Source: Orthonyx spaldingii (taxonomy: Eukaryota > Chordata > Aves > Passeriformes > Orthonychidae). Taken from it: a stretch of 64,000 nucleotides of DNA. Both the position numbers and the translations under genes were made by a program. The stretch is from assembly GCA_013397795.1 (NCBI GenBank), contig VZTJ01003855.1, positions 1 to 64,000 on the forward strand, in the 5' to 3' direction. Below, piece by piece: positions 12,301 through 23,765 of the stretch; positions within the stretch are counted from its first letter, which is position 1, and every line of letters begins with the position of its first letter. Below the pieces are notes generated by a model, which made no database searches, was not told the origin of the DNA, and saw only the letters and a program-made list of their open reading frames with translations.

Positions 12301-14769
12301 GCTCACAAAAGTATATGGAGAACAAAAGTCGTATTTGGGACAGAGGCAAAATCCTAGCAAAAGATGTGGTACAAAGTGGTTGCAAATTTTTCTCAGAGTT
12401 TTTCTGTTGTTCTGACAGCAAAGAAGAAACAAAGCAGAACTATGTGAGGCCTTCAGCAGCGAAAAACCTCCAACCTTATCCGTCAGGCTGGTGAAAGTAG
12501 TTCCTTTTTGTTCCCTGCACCAGTCCCTGCACACCCCCCATTCCCAGTGCCGAAGGGAAGGCTTGTGTCTCTTCATTTTCTTGCATAGAGACATAAAAGC
12601 GAATTACAATCTTTCTTTGCAGCTGTCATCTACAGTGGCCTCTCAATGACTTATCTGGCGACCAAAGTAAGGCTACTCAAGCAATATCTTTTACGTGACC
12701 TTTGCAAAAATGCTGAGAATTCGTCCTACGGGCAGCGCGTTTTTATTAACAGGTTTTTCCATGACTGTAAAGCCAGGAGTTGTATAATATCTCTGAGACT
12801 CTTACGTTTTGAGAAGTTCATAAGAAAACTGGCATCTGTGGGAAGAAGAAGCAGCACAATAATTGCAATCAGGGGAAGGCAGGGACAGCCTGTGCTCTGC
12901 AAGGCAGCAGCTCCCTGCAAGGCACCCAGCCCCAAAGTCTCAGGGACCTGCCAGGACACAAATTGCTCTAAATCAGCCACAGTGCTTACAGCATCCTGAG
13001 GAATGAGCTGAAGCTGCTCTATGGAAACCATATTTCTGAGAGTTTGTCTGTTAAGTGCAAGTTTTAGAAAGGAAGCAAGCTTGACCTTCACAGTATACAA
13101 AACTTTGGCTCTGGTCCTAGCTCTTTTCACATGTGAATAGTTCCTGTGGGGCCTCTTCATGTGCTCAGAGTAACAAACAATTTCAGGATTTAGACCTTGA
13201 TCTGAACCAAGGGTAGCAGCAATACCTTCTGATGGACAGAAGTATTTTGCTCATAGCATTTTCTGCATGGACACAGTTAATCTGACTTGGACTCTTCAGT
13301 TTCGTGATGTGGCTGTTCTGGTTCTTTGCAGAATTCTTGCCTTTTTCCAGGGTTTTCCCCCCAATATCTGTTAAATAAGCCACCAACGCCATACTCTTTT
13401 TGTTGTTTTGGTTTTTCTTTTTAATGAAATAACAACTTTTACTAAATTTGACTTCTGGCTGTGCATTTCCAACACAGTTGAGGCAGAATGCTGGAACCAT
13501 TGTAGCTTATCCTTAGCCACTCTTTGGAAAGCAGGACAGGTCATGCCCCCCAGACACGCCACTCGCTTTCCTTCCTGGACTGGCTGATTCTATCGCAGTT
13601 GATTGCTCTTGCACAGGACAAACCCTCCTGTAGGTCATTTTGTGTCCAAGCAATCCACAGAAATTCCTTCCCCAATTGCCTCTTCTTAGGTGTAAAATAC
13701 ACTTGTCCATTATGGACTTTGCTATTTTAGAAATCCACTGTAACAGCGGCTCGGTGAAATGGGTATTAGCAGGATTGACAGCCCGTCCTCATCTGTATGC
13801 CACCATCGTGATGTAAACCAAACACACAGAGCCGCATGTTGCTTTTTGTTTTTCATCCTTTTGTGGTTTCCATATATCCCATTTTATTACAAAACGTTCA
13901 GAAATGTTGATAAGTAAGTCTCACTGACTGGGAGGTGTTACTCTCATGGACACGAACTCTAATTTGTGGCTAAGGTTCTGTTTGTACATAATGAGGCACC
14001 TCTGCCATCTGTATGTATGTGGGACAAAAATAATGAAGTCACAACTTTACTAAATTCACAGAATTTAGCACCCACTGGAGTAAAATACAATGGGCATTTG
14101 GTTAGAGTCAGGCGACTGAAATACAATATGGAAATATGACCTCGAAAAGGCATTACATCTGTTCTGGAGTATTTCAGCATGGTTAATGGCCATGCAATTG
14201 TTCATTCCGAGTCCATATTCAAAGAACCTCATTGAATATATGAGCTAACAGGTAAGATGGAGACAATTCACTGAATGATTGGGGATTTTCAGAAGCTGGT
14301 TTTAGAACTTGCTCATCCTCTCACTTATATACCTTTATTTCAGAGAAATTCTGGTGTTTAAACTATATTTAGTAATAAAAGTGAGGCATCACCTACATCT
14401 TGCTACAGTGAAGAAGGTAAAATAAGGCTTTCACAGACATTTTCATACTATTTTTAAAGAAGGACACATGAAAAATGTGTGCTGTTAGGGTAAGTGCAAT
14501 GTCTTCTCTTCATCAGAAGAGTTTAAAGCTGTCTTGTAACCCAAGTACAGAAAAAATGCTCAATTATTTACTAATAGTTATTGTGTTCACTGAGAAGTGC
14601 CTACTGCAGGCATCTGGCAACATACTGCAAATAACACAAGATACTCAAATTATTAAAATCAACACCACAAATTAACTATTAAATTAAACTGTATTTCCAC
14701 GCAAGCTGAACTCACCGCCACTACCTCCCTGTGCCATCCCTGATCCCTGCACACAGACTGAGCTGACTT
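9381..14769. other. Non-coding DNA, no gene recognised
   Basis: AT-rich sequence without recognisable exons. The longest frames (12726-13160 on -, 144 residues; 12646-12999 on +, 117 residues) overlap each other on opposite strands and show no family motif. A 17-base A run at 12003-12019 is followed by more A-rich sequence; nothing upstream of it resembles a processed gene or SINE, so I call it a homopolymer. Local G+C rises at 11430-11520 without CpG enrichment. Confidence 0.55.
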
Positions 14770-15071
14770 CACACGGCCACCAGTCCCCACCCCCGGCGGC
14801 ATCGCCCCGGGCATCGCCCCCCGGCCGCACCCCCGGCCCCAGCGCTGCCCCTCCGGGGCGCGGGGTCCGGCTCGGGCGGACAGCCCGGCCCGACGGACAC
14901 CGCAGGCCGCCCGGGGGCGACCCGAGGCCGGCGCTGCTCCCCTCGGCAGCGGGTCCCCGCCTGAGGCTGCGGCACGAAGCCCCCGCCTCCGTCCTGGTCT
15001 CCCGCACGGCCCAGCTCCGGCTCTAGAGGGGATCGTCCAAACCGTGCGGGACGCCCGCCCCGCGCTGCGCC

Positions 15072-15256
15072 CCGAGCCTCGAGCATCCAGCATCCCCGGA
15101 GCCCCGGGCACCCAGCATCCCCGGAGCCTCGGGTACCCAACACTCCCCGAGCCCGGGCACTCAACATCCCCGAGCCCCAGGTACTCAACACCCCCCCAGC
15201 CCTGGGCACTCAGCATCCCCGGAGCCTCGGGTACCCAACATCCCCGCAACCCCGAG
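15072..15256. repeat. GC-rich minisatellite, about 25-bp unit, cut by gap
   Basis: At least seven imperfect units of 24-25 bases with a core like CATCCCCGGAGCC followed by CGGGYACYCAR. The array starts at about 15091, with a degenerate part-copy from 15072, and runs straight into the run of N. The array itself is therefore the likely cause of the gap, and its true length is unknown. On the minus strand the units translate as repeated GCWVPGAPGML-like peptides, which I do not regard as protein. Confidence 0.85.
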
Positions 15257-15963
15257 NNNNNNNNNNNNNNNNNNNNNNNNNNNNNNNNNNNNNNNNNNNN
15301 NNNNNNNNNNNNNNNNNNNNNNNNNNNNNNNNNNNNNNNNNNNNNNNNNNNNNNNNNNNNNNNNNNNNNNNNNNNNNNNNNNNNNNNNNNNNNNNNNNNN
15401 NNNNNNNNNNNNNNNNNNNNNNNNNNNNNNNNNNNNNNNNNNNNNNNNNNNNNNNNNNNNNNNNNNNNNNNNNNNNNNNNNNNNNNNNNNNNNNNNNNNN
15501 NNNNNNNNNNNNNNNNNNNNNNNNNNNNNNNNNNNNNNNNNNNNNNNNNNNNNNNNNNNNNNNNNNNNNNNNNNNNNNNNNNNNNNNNNNNNNNNNNNNN
15601 NNNNNNNNNNNNNNNNNNNNNNNNNNNNNNNNNNNNNNNNNNNNNNNNNNNNNNNNNNNNNNNNNNNNNNNNNNNNNNNNNNNNNNNNNNNNNNNNNNNN
15701 NNNNNNNNNNNNNNNNNNNNNNNNNNNNNNNNNNNNNNNNNNNNNNNNNNNNNNNNNNNNNNNNNNNNNNNNNNNNNNNNNNNNNNNNNNNNNNNNNNNN
15801 NNNNNNNNNNNNNNNNNNNNNNNNNNNNNNNNNNNNNNNNNNNNNNNNNNNNNNNNNNNNNNNNNNNNNNNNNNNNNNNNNNNNNNNNNNNNNNNNNNNN
15901 NNNNNNNNNNNNNNNNNNNNNNNNNNNNNNNNNNNNNNNNNNNNNNNNNNNNNNNNNNNNNNN
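15257..15963. other. Assembly gap (707 N)
   Basis: An unbroken run of N inside the CpG island, bordered on the left by a GC-rich minisatellite and on the right by GCG-rich sequence. Transcription start sites and part of exon 1 may lie inside it. The length may be an estimate rather than a measured size. Confidence 0.99.
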
Positions 15964-16476
15964 GGCGAGCGCCCAGCGGCGGCGGCTGCCCCGCGGGGGG
16001 ACGCGGCGCTCCGGTGGCCGCAGCCGCCCGGCCGGGGAAGGGCTGCCGGGCTGCGCCGCGGAGCCGCTCCGAGTTCGGGGGCTCTCCGCGCAACTTGGGT
16101 TACGCGGCCGGACCTCTGCGGACCGATGCGGGGCTTCCAGGGCGCGATCGCCTCTCCATCGTCTGGCGGCTGCAAAAGCAGATAATTGACTAAACCCAAC
16201 AGAAATAAAACAAACTCAGGCTGCCTAAAAGTTAGGATACCTTTTCCTTTTTTCCCCCCTTTCTTTTGCAATTTTGTTCCCTATGTGGAAGTCGCGTGTG
16301 GTTCGTGCTCGGCACACTGCATGGGAAAGAAGCGGCTGGTGCTTTGGATCGAGGATTTGCTGTTGCAAAGCGGTCTAACTTCCATGCAGTGGGGCAGCCT
16401 TCACTACTCCAAACGCCTTGGTGATGTGCTGAGGAGCCCGTACAGATTGGCATCTTGTGCAGAGAAGGCACTGAAG
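15964..16476 (+). other. Candidate 5' untranslated first exon of PCDH11 (start unknown)
   Basis: The region runs from the right edge of the gap to a strong donor: GCACTGAAG then GTAAGAAG, intron from 16477. The first part is CpG island, the rest is less G+C-rich and includes a pyrimidine tract at about 16243-16270. There is no long protein frame that stops sensibly before the donor, so a 5' UTR is the best reading. The true start could be anywhere in or after the gap. The link to the coding exon 44 kb away is inferred from strand, the CpG island and the absence of any other gene. Confidence 0.4.
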
Positions 16477-16486
16477 GTAAGAAGGG

Positions 16487-19400
16487 GCTTGGGGAGAAAG
16501 GGCATTTTTGTATCCTTTTATACGATGTCTTTTGCCCAGCATCACCCCCCCTCCTCGGAAGCAGAGCCTGAGCGGTTCATCCAGAGCAGTATGGATAGGC
16601 TGGAACCGATCAAGTGAGATGAAAGTCTGCTCCTGTGAAAAGTACACGGAGCTCACAAGTGATTGCAAAAGCTGTATTTATTTTTGGTCTGGTAACAGCA
16701 CGGGGAGGATCTGTGCTCGCGGCGCGGACAGCGAGCAACTCGCCTCGCTCAGGAATGAGGAGATCCACGGGCTCGGTCTCTGATGGGCAGTTTGCATTGG
16801 CTGCTGCATTTGGTTGAATGTGTACCCCCCGCTCCCTCCCTAGAGCATCCCATCAGCCTGCTTGATTTGTTGTTTTTTGCAGATATTGTGACTACTATTA
16901 ATGAGAGAGGGTGAGGGATGCGAAAAAAAACCCATATGGAACATTTTATTGATGTGATCATAATCCTGTAATGGAGATTGCATTAAATGAGGATTGCATC
17001 AAAATGCCAGGCTGCTGTGGAGAGCAGAGAAAGCAAAAACTATGCTGGATTGTAAATGAAGTTCTTTGATTGAAGGATTTTCTTGAACCATGAAGGGATG
17101 TCTGTAAGCTTAAAGTTGCCGTGTATGTAGAGTACTGGAATGGGATAAAAACCAGATGAAGCTGCAATGTGTTTTAATGGACTCAAGCTCTGGATACAGT
17201 TAGAATTGGTTAGAGGCATTGCAGTGATGCCCACTGAATTCTTGGTTTCAGCTATGGAGACCACAGAAAGGCAAGGAGAGAGCAGAACACAGAAAGACGA
17301 GGAGAGAATGTGATCTTTTGGGGAAGGGAAGGATGGCTCGTTTGTGACTTTTGCTGTCGTGGTACAGAGCTCGCAGCCGGCAGGCTACAGGCAGAAACCT
17401 TGCAGGCGATGTGGAAGGCAGAGGATTTATCTGACTCTGCTTTTGCAAGCTGGGTGTAGTTGCCTGTAAGAAGTAGCTGCGAGGTGCATGGCAGGAGGCA
17501 AACAGGGACCGATTTGCCCCTCTGGGATGCTGAAGGAAACCGAGGTTGGGAGAGATGCAGTCGGCTCAGCTGATCCTGCCTTTTTGAGCTTGACTTGATA
17601 ATACATTTTGAGTAATTGTTGCTGCTTATCTCGGTTGACAAAGGAGGGGAGAAGATGTTCAAGTTTATTGAACCAGAGCAGAGCTGAGGACAGTAGATGC
17701 TATCAGCTCACCCTTGCATTCTTTTTGTGCTCAGTTGTGTTCTGGCATAGAGAACTGAGCCACAAAGAGCACCTTCTTCAAGCCTTGCTGAAAGGAAGCC
17801 TCAAGACAACAAAAAGATTAAGTGAAAGATAAATTTTAACTTTTTGCTTGTCTGCAGTGGAAGTAGCATTGATCTGCCAGATTGCACAGGTCAAAAGAGG
17901 TAAGATAAGGAACAAAGTTGCTTATTTATTTATTTATTTATTTACTAACATTCCCACACACACAAACAAAGTTGGTGCACAGAGCAACATCCCAGAGCGC
18001 GGACGCACCATGGCTGAGCACCACCCGAGTCGTAACTGATGTAAACAGCAGAGAAATTCCTGAGAGAATCCCCGACAGTACCCATCTGTAACTGCAAAAT
18101 AGTTGCTTAAATGCAAATCTGTACACAGCAAACCAACCCTGAGTAGCTGATGTTCTCAGAAGGAATTTGTTTTCCCATCTGTGTGTAGAATCTCAGGTAG
18201 CATTTCCAGAGCTCAGTCTCTCCCTTGCTGTGTGTTTGGCACAAAGTTGAGACGGAAACACTCATTTTAAATAAAATGAAGAAAAGCAACGTAAGCATAT
18301 TGAATTCCTCTTAAGCATTTTATTTTGGCAAAAGACAACTTTTCATGAATTGTAAGAGATAGGTTTAGAATATTCATGGCTAAACTCCAGGGAGCTTAGT
18401 GTTAGCTCAGTAGGCAGAAGGTTCTTCCTCTAAAGAGGTGTCTGGAAAAGACATGTTTAAATTTCAAGCCATATTCAGTAGAGACTGTTGGTTTTCACAT
18501 TTAAAATAATTTTTTTATGCCTCTTAGGGGAATGATGCTTAATCTGGGCAGTCAAGCAAGCATCCCTAGCTCACTTTTTTAATGGAAAGAGCAAACAGTG
18601 TGCTTTAACTCTACTTCTGTATGTCCAATACTGAAGATTTTACTCTATTTTTTTAATCAAATAACAGCTGTGGAAGAAATTTTGTCCTTTGAAACCATGG
18701 TTATCCATGCAGATCTTGGTGCGTATTTTTGCCACAGGAGAACTCTACTTCATGGCTGCATCGTTCATTCTTGCAGCATTTCTTTAAATGTGAGCCTCGC
18801 TATAGTTAAAGGATAATTTATATTCAGTGTAGTACTGTCCGCACAGTGGAATTGGCTTTATACATCACAGCCTCTGCAAAAAAAGGAGATCAAAGATCTG
18901 AACCTGTGGTCCTGTATTGCATTTGTATTCTGCATGGACTTGAGTAATCTCCTAGTGGAGCCATTCACGCTCCCACAGTTAAGAGTATGTCAGCCTTTCC
19001 ATTAAAACACCCATTTGCTTAGGAATTTAACAGCTAGTTTTAAGGGCGGGCTTAAATTGGACACATTCATACAGTAAAAAGAAAATAAGATACCCTAAAC
19101 AATGAAGTCTAAGAGCATTTGGCAATGTTAAGTTGAATTTATGGAAAGCTTAGTGGAAAACAACACCTGTATGAAAAACGGAGAGGTTAAAAGGAAAATA
19201 AAAAGCCCCAGCAAACCTTTCAAAAGGCCCTTGTGGATCCAGGTGAGTGTTTCTGCCTGGATTTTAAAGGGCCCTGTGGTTGTTAAGCAGGCAGTAGGAC
19301 TTTTCTTAAAGGAGCACAGCACTGGCTCAAAGCAGGAATGAGTCAGATCTCAGTGTAATGGTTCAGTTTCACACCGCATCAGAAGGAATGCCTTTGGCAC

Positions 19401-19640
19401 TCTTCCAGGTGGCTCTTTTGAGAGTTAAATTGCAAGAAGAATAAACCCAAACCTTGTATTGCAACAGTTTTCCTTTCAATGAGCCAAAGAGAACCATTCA
19501 CTGTTGAATGGTGCTGATTGTCTGACCCAGGTGTTGGAAGCCTTTGGGGAATCCCGCTGCTGCTAAAGCTCACTTGCCAGTTTTCCACCTGGAACAGCCA
19601 TCCCGGGAATCCTCCGTGGACAGCCAGCGGGGAACAACGG
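16487..19640. other. Intronic DNA, nothing recognised except a TTTA microsatellite
   Basis: No coding exon, RNA gene or dispersed repeat seen. The frame at 17252-17662 (-, 136 residues) has no family motif. The TTTA microsatellite at 17922-17944 is listed separately. Confidence 0.55.
17922..17944. repeat. (TTTA)n microsatellite
   Basis: Between five and six tandem TTTA units. Confidence 0.8.
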
Positions 19641-19683
19641 CTTTTGTCTAAAGACAAAAGGGTTTTGTAGAACCCTTTTGTCT
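19641..19683. repeat. Compound inverted repeat with two alternative hairpins
   Basis: The nonamer CTTTTGTCT (19641-19649) is complementary to AGACAAAAG (19652-19660). The 13-mer AGACAAAAGGGTT (19652-19664) is also perfectly complementary to AACCCTTTTGTCT (19671-19683) across a 6-base loop. The middle arm can pair with either side, giving two mutually exclusive hairpins. Function is unknown; it may be a replication-slippage product or a small mobile-element remnant. Confidence 0.8.
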
Positions 19684-22600
19684 AAAAGCATCCCAAAGCC
19701 TTTTCCACTCCCTGTCTGGGTCAGATATCCATCTTCCCACAGCAGAGTAGTTGCTTCATCTGTGCAAAGGATGTGAATGCTTATAACAACTTCGGGCATA
19801 TTCCAGGTTAGAAGTTACAAGACTGGAATGACAAATGCACGTGGATCCAAGAGTACAGTTGCACGTGCTGTGTAATACCAACCTTCAAGGAGCAGGTTCA
19901 AGATGCAGCCTCCTGTGTTCCAAGTATTTTGGGCTGGATGAAATAAATGAGTATTGTTTGCCATTTACATAAAAATTCGTAGGGGAGATCAATATTCTTC
20001 TGTCCCAATTGCCTCTTTCTGCAATGAGTTCACTGAGGAATTTTTTAGCAGTTTTCTTTCGCCAGTGCGGTGAAGTAGGAGTGACCAGATCTGTCCTGGC
20101 TCTTTGAAAACTCATCCTCCTTGCAGACACACAGGCAAGTAATACGGTGTCAGAAAAGTTAATGTGAACATTAGAATACAGATAAAAACCACTGTGGGAT
20201 TTAGTCTGTGGATACAATCAAATCTTGGTAGCTTTGACAGTAAGTAAGAAACTGTGTCACAATTAAGCATTCTTTTCCTTTGAAGTCTGTTGTCGTTGCC
20301 TTTAATAAAATCCTGTTGGAAATTATTTCTGATACTCTTCGAAAATGTATGATTTCCCGTAGATTGTGCAAGGTTTAGCCTTCTTGATCCAACGTGGCCT
20401 GAGCCAAATCTTCCTGCAGTCTGTGAAGAAATTCCTAGTGGAACAGAGCCTTCCATAACTCCTTTTTGCCTTACATTATGTACATACTTTAACTTCTGCC
20501 ACTCCTTCAGGAGTCCTGCATGTCCATGTGGTATCGAAGGCATTACTGTAGAGGAGTTTTGCTTGCAGGGATGGCAGAACTCGGCCAGTTTAACAGCAAA
20601 TGCTTTACTAACTTTTCAATGAAGTTCTTTTTAAATGGCTGTTGTTTTCTTTAAGTTGCAAAGGGAACCTACATAGCCAGATCATCAAAGAGCCAAATGT
20701 GTTGTTAGAGAGACAGATGAATGTTGAAGTCGCTGGAGACTTCCAAATTCAACAGTGAAATTACAAGCAGAGGTGCCCACTGTATTTAAAAGCCATCGCT
20801 GGGGGGTTTAACATGGCAGTTCCCTGTGCTCAGAAACTTCTCCTGCTTCATCTTCCTGCCAGGGGAGCATCTCGCCTTGTGTTCTACTTTGATGTGATAT
20901 GGTTGTTTTGGGGAAGATTTTCTTCCTCCAAGCTGGTCTAGAAATAAGATGTCACTGGTGATGTAGTCTGTTTGCATATCAGTGTTTATCTGTTACATCC
21001 TTAAGGACATAGTTTTATTATTGTTGTAGGAATTTAATTAGTAATTATGTACGCTCAGTGCTGTCTACTGAAGTAGCAGGAGATACATGCTAAAGGGGAA
21101 AAAAACCGAGTATAAGTTTGGAATGCTTATGCACAGCATATTTCATTTAACCAACTGTGCTGTCTTGTTAAATAAATAAATGTATATGTATGGAAGTGTA
21201 TGATCTGCTGTGTATGGTCACCCCTGGGCACACTGCAGCCTCACGCACTCGTGTTTCCAGCTGCAGTCCCTGGCACACGACACACGCACGCCCACCCCAA
21301 GGAAAGTAGGAAATACTTGGGGGATGACTGAACTGCAGGGTCCATAAAACAGAGCACAGGGAACAGTTGTAAAAAAGCCAACTGCCTCCCTCTAGCCTGT
21401 AACTCAGATTTCATTAGGTCACTTTTTTTTTAATAATCCTCCTGAGAAAGGAAGTTTCATGGCTGAGTTTTATCTCTGCTAATGGAAGTAATAATTTAAA
21501 CCCATGTTTAGTCACTTCTGCAGGTTCTGTGATTGCTTTTGTAGTTCTAAAAGTCTGTATCTCCCTGTCTCCTGAGGCTGTGTGTCCTGACAGGCTCATG
21601 GTCACCTGGATCATTGGTTTTCTTGGGTATTTTTCTCCCTGAAATGGAGCGTAGCTTCAACGGGAGGCATCATGTCAAGGTGCAGGTTGGATTCACAAAC
21701 TGGAAGGAGATTTTCCTAGGACTTGTGTGATGTTTCTGATGAAAGACTTGTTAAATAGCCAAAGAGAGTGCCGTGGCATTCCCTAAAGAGAAGTGCAGAG
21801 GTACTCTAGTGTTTGGAAATTTCATCACATGTGGACTTAAAAAGAACCGTAACGTGCACATACAACTCTGAACTCAACTGATTTAGGGCTTCACTGTAGC
21901 AGTTTGTTTAGATTATAGTTGCTGTCAGTAATTTATAAATACATGCAGGATATAAGGATGAAACCAAAGCTATCATTAAACGGAGTAATGGCTTCACTAT
22001 GTCAGTCATTTAATTGACCCTTGGAAAATGTACGTGGTAATGTGTTGCAAATCAAAATCTGAAGTGCAAGGCAACACAGTAATAATTTTGGGGATGAAAA
22101 TTGGGAAAGGAATACATAACATTAAATTTCGGTTCATCTCCCTGCCTTGTCCTCGTTTGAGTTTTTACCAGAATGAATGGATTCCGGTGAAGGGTTTTGA
22201 AGTAGTTTCCGGTAATCAGGACTTCAGCGCTTGTCAGAAGAGTGTACATCCAGAGATCTCTGGTTAAAATTCATGTTCAGGAGACCTGTAACTTTATGTC
22301 TTATTAAAGAAAATGGGATATACAAAGCAAATCAAGAGTTCTGTTGTCGTAGTTTGTTACGGAGGCCTCGGCCTCTGACCAAATGGCAGCTGAATTGGCA
22401 GTTACTGCTTCTTTGTCTTCTATGATTCCACCAGAAACGTCAGGAAAAAAAAACCCCATATGATTGTACTTGTGCAATTGTTTATGGCATTAGTGAAATC
22501 TGAGGAGTGCAGGTTGCAGGAGGGTCCTCAGGTACTGGGGAATAAGTGTATTTTAATTGTATGTAATCAATCTGGAATAATGAAGAGTAGAAAAACAGAA

Positions 22601-23698
22601 CTATCATGAGATTTTTGGTATTCACGTATTCTTCCCCCACCCTCTTGTTCTTCATATATAAGTCCTTTAAAAAGACAGTATGTCTAGGAGAACACCATAA
22701 ACCACACTTCCTTAGCAAGAAATTCCTTTAAAATCCCTCTTTAAACAATTACAGAATTGTGGGCCATTAGTTATTTATTTTTTGACAACGTGCTCATTCA
22801 AATATCACTTTGTATCTTGCACAGTTTAGATTTATCTACACAGAGAAAGAAAACCATTTTCATGAACTGCACTGGGAGTACCCTAAAGCAGAATGCAAAG
22901 TGTGTTTGAGATCAGTTCACAGAACATTAACTTAAGGTGTTTCAAGCTAGAAAGGGGGAGGAAAAAGACACTTGGCATATCATTAAAAAAAAAAAAAAAA
23001 GTTTGACCGCTTAAAAAAAAGTCAGAAATCAAAGACTTCGGTACTTTCAAAGAAATGTCTCACTTGTGTCTCTGGCGAGAAACTGTTGTGTTCTGAGCTG
23101 AGGGATGAGGTGGGATCTGTGAGCCCTTCTGGCTGTGTCAGCGCTGAGCCCTGGGCGGCACCGAGCAGCCTCAGCCTGTGTGCTGGGGGGAGAGACATCG
23201 CTGGTGACTAAATACCAGCGACTCTCGGAAGAGTTCTGAGTGTTTTAATGGCAGCACTGAAAAATTCCTGCTTTCTTCCGTCCCTGAAAACAAAGTAAAT
23301 TGAATTTACTCGTGCTCGCTCTTGCTCACTTTTTAAATTCGACTGAGCTGTCTTTGAAATAAGTTTGCTAATTGCAGCTGGAAAGTTGCAAAAGTGGGTT
23401 GAGTTTGGGGTCAGTTACTTCTTATTTAATATTCTGTATTTTGTGGCTCATCCAGTGGTTAAGTCTGTCCAGGCAACTGAGTGGAACCCTCAGCACTGGA
23501 AAAGGACACAGGTCTATTTTAGGTCAATCACGCGAAGCAAGAAGTGAAGTCAGAAAAAAGGTTTCTTTGTACTTTCTGTTAATCTGCAGTTAGACAAACA
23601 GACAACAAACAGAAGTTAAAACACTGAAGGAAGTTTATAAGCAGGAAAAGAACTGGCTGAAATCTACCTGAATTTATGATAAAAATAATTTACTTTTA
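19684..23698. other. Intronic DNA, nothing recognised
   Basis: No exon or dispersed repeat recognised. The frames at 19885-20217 and 20112-20543 (-) overlap and show no family motif. A 16-base A run lies at 22985-23000. A few CpGs occur near 23070-23170 without forming an island. Confidence 0.55.
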
Positions 23699-23765
23699 TT
23701 CATAGAATCACAGATTCCCAGTAGAATGATGGGTTGAATCTGAAATCCATTGGACTGTCCATTAG
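23699..23765 (-). mobile_element. Degenerate CR1 3' end fragment
   Basis: The plus strand reads CATAGAATCACAGATTCCCA, followed by sequence resembling the reverse complement of a CR1 tail (tail motif, then AATGATGGGTTGAAT in place of the usual AATGGTTTGGGTTGGAA type). It is short and diverged, so it is an old insertion in minus orientation. Confidence 0.5.

Larger units (their letters stand above)
14770..16185. promoter_or_regulatory. CpG island, likely PCDH11 promoter
   Basis: Very G+C-rich, CpG-dense sequence on both sides of an assembly gap, in sharp contrast to the AT-rich flanks. It is the only strong CpG island upstream of the protocadherin exon. A consensus donor at 16477 lies just after it on the same strand, which fits a TATA-less developmental promoter with a 5' untranslated first exon. 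Part of the G+C content before the gap comes from a 25-bp minisatellite. A divergent promoter on the minus strand cannot be excluded. The long open frames across this region are a product of base composition and runs of N. Confidence 0.7.

Noticed and set aside
12726..13160. 144-residue minus-strand frame with an antisense 117-residue frame
   Set aside because: Overlapping antisense frames without family motifs or splice context; consistent with a local shortage of stop codons.
14659..15249. 196-residue open frame on the minus strand, and long frames across the gap on both strands
   Set aside because: They arise from CpG-island composition, the 25-bp minisatellite and runs of N. No family motif, and the repeated GCWVPGAP-like peptides follow the DNA repeat.
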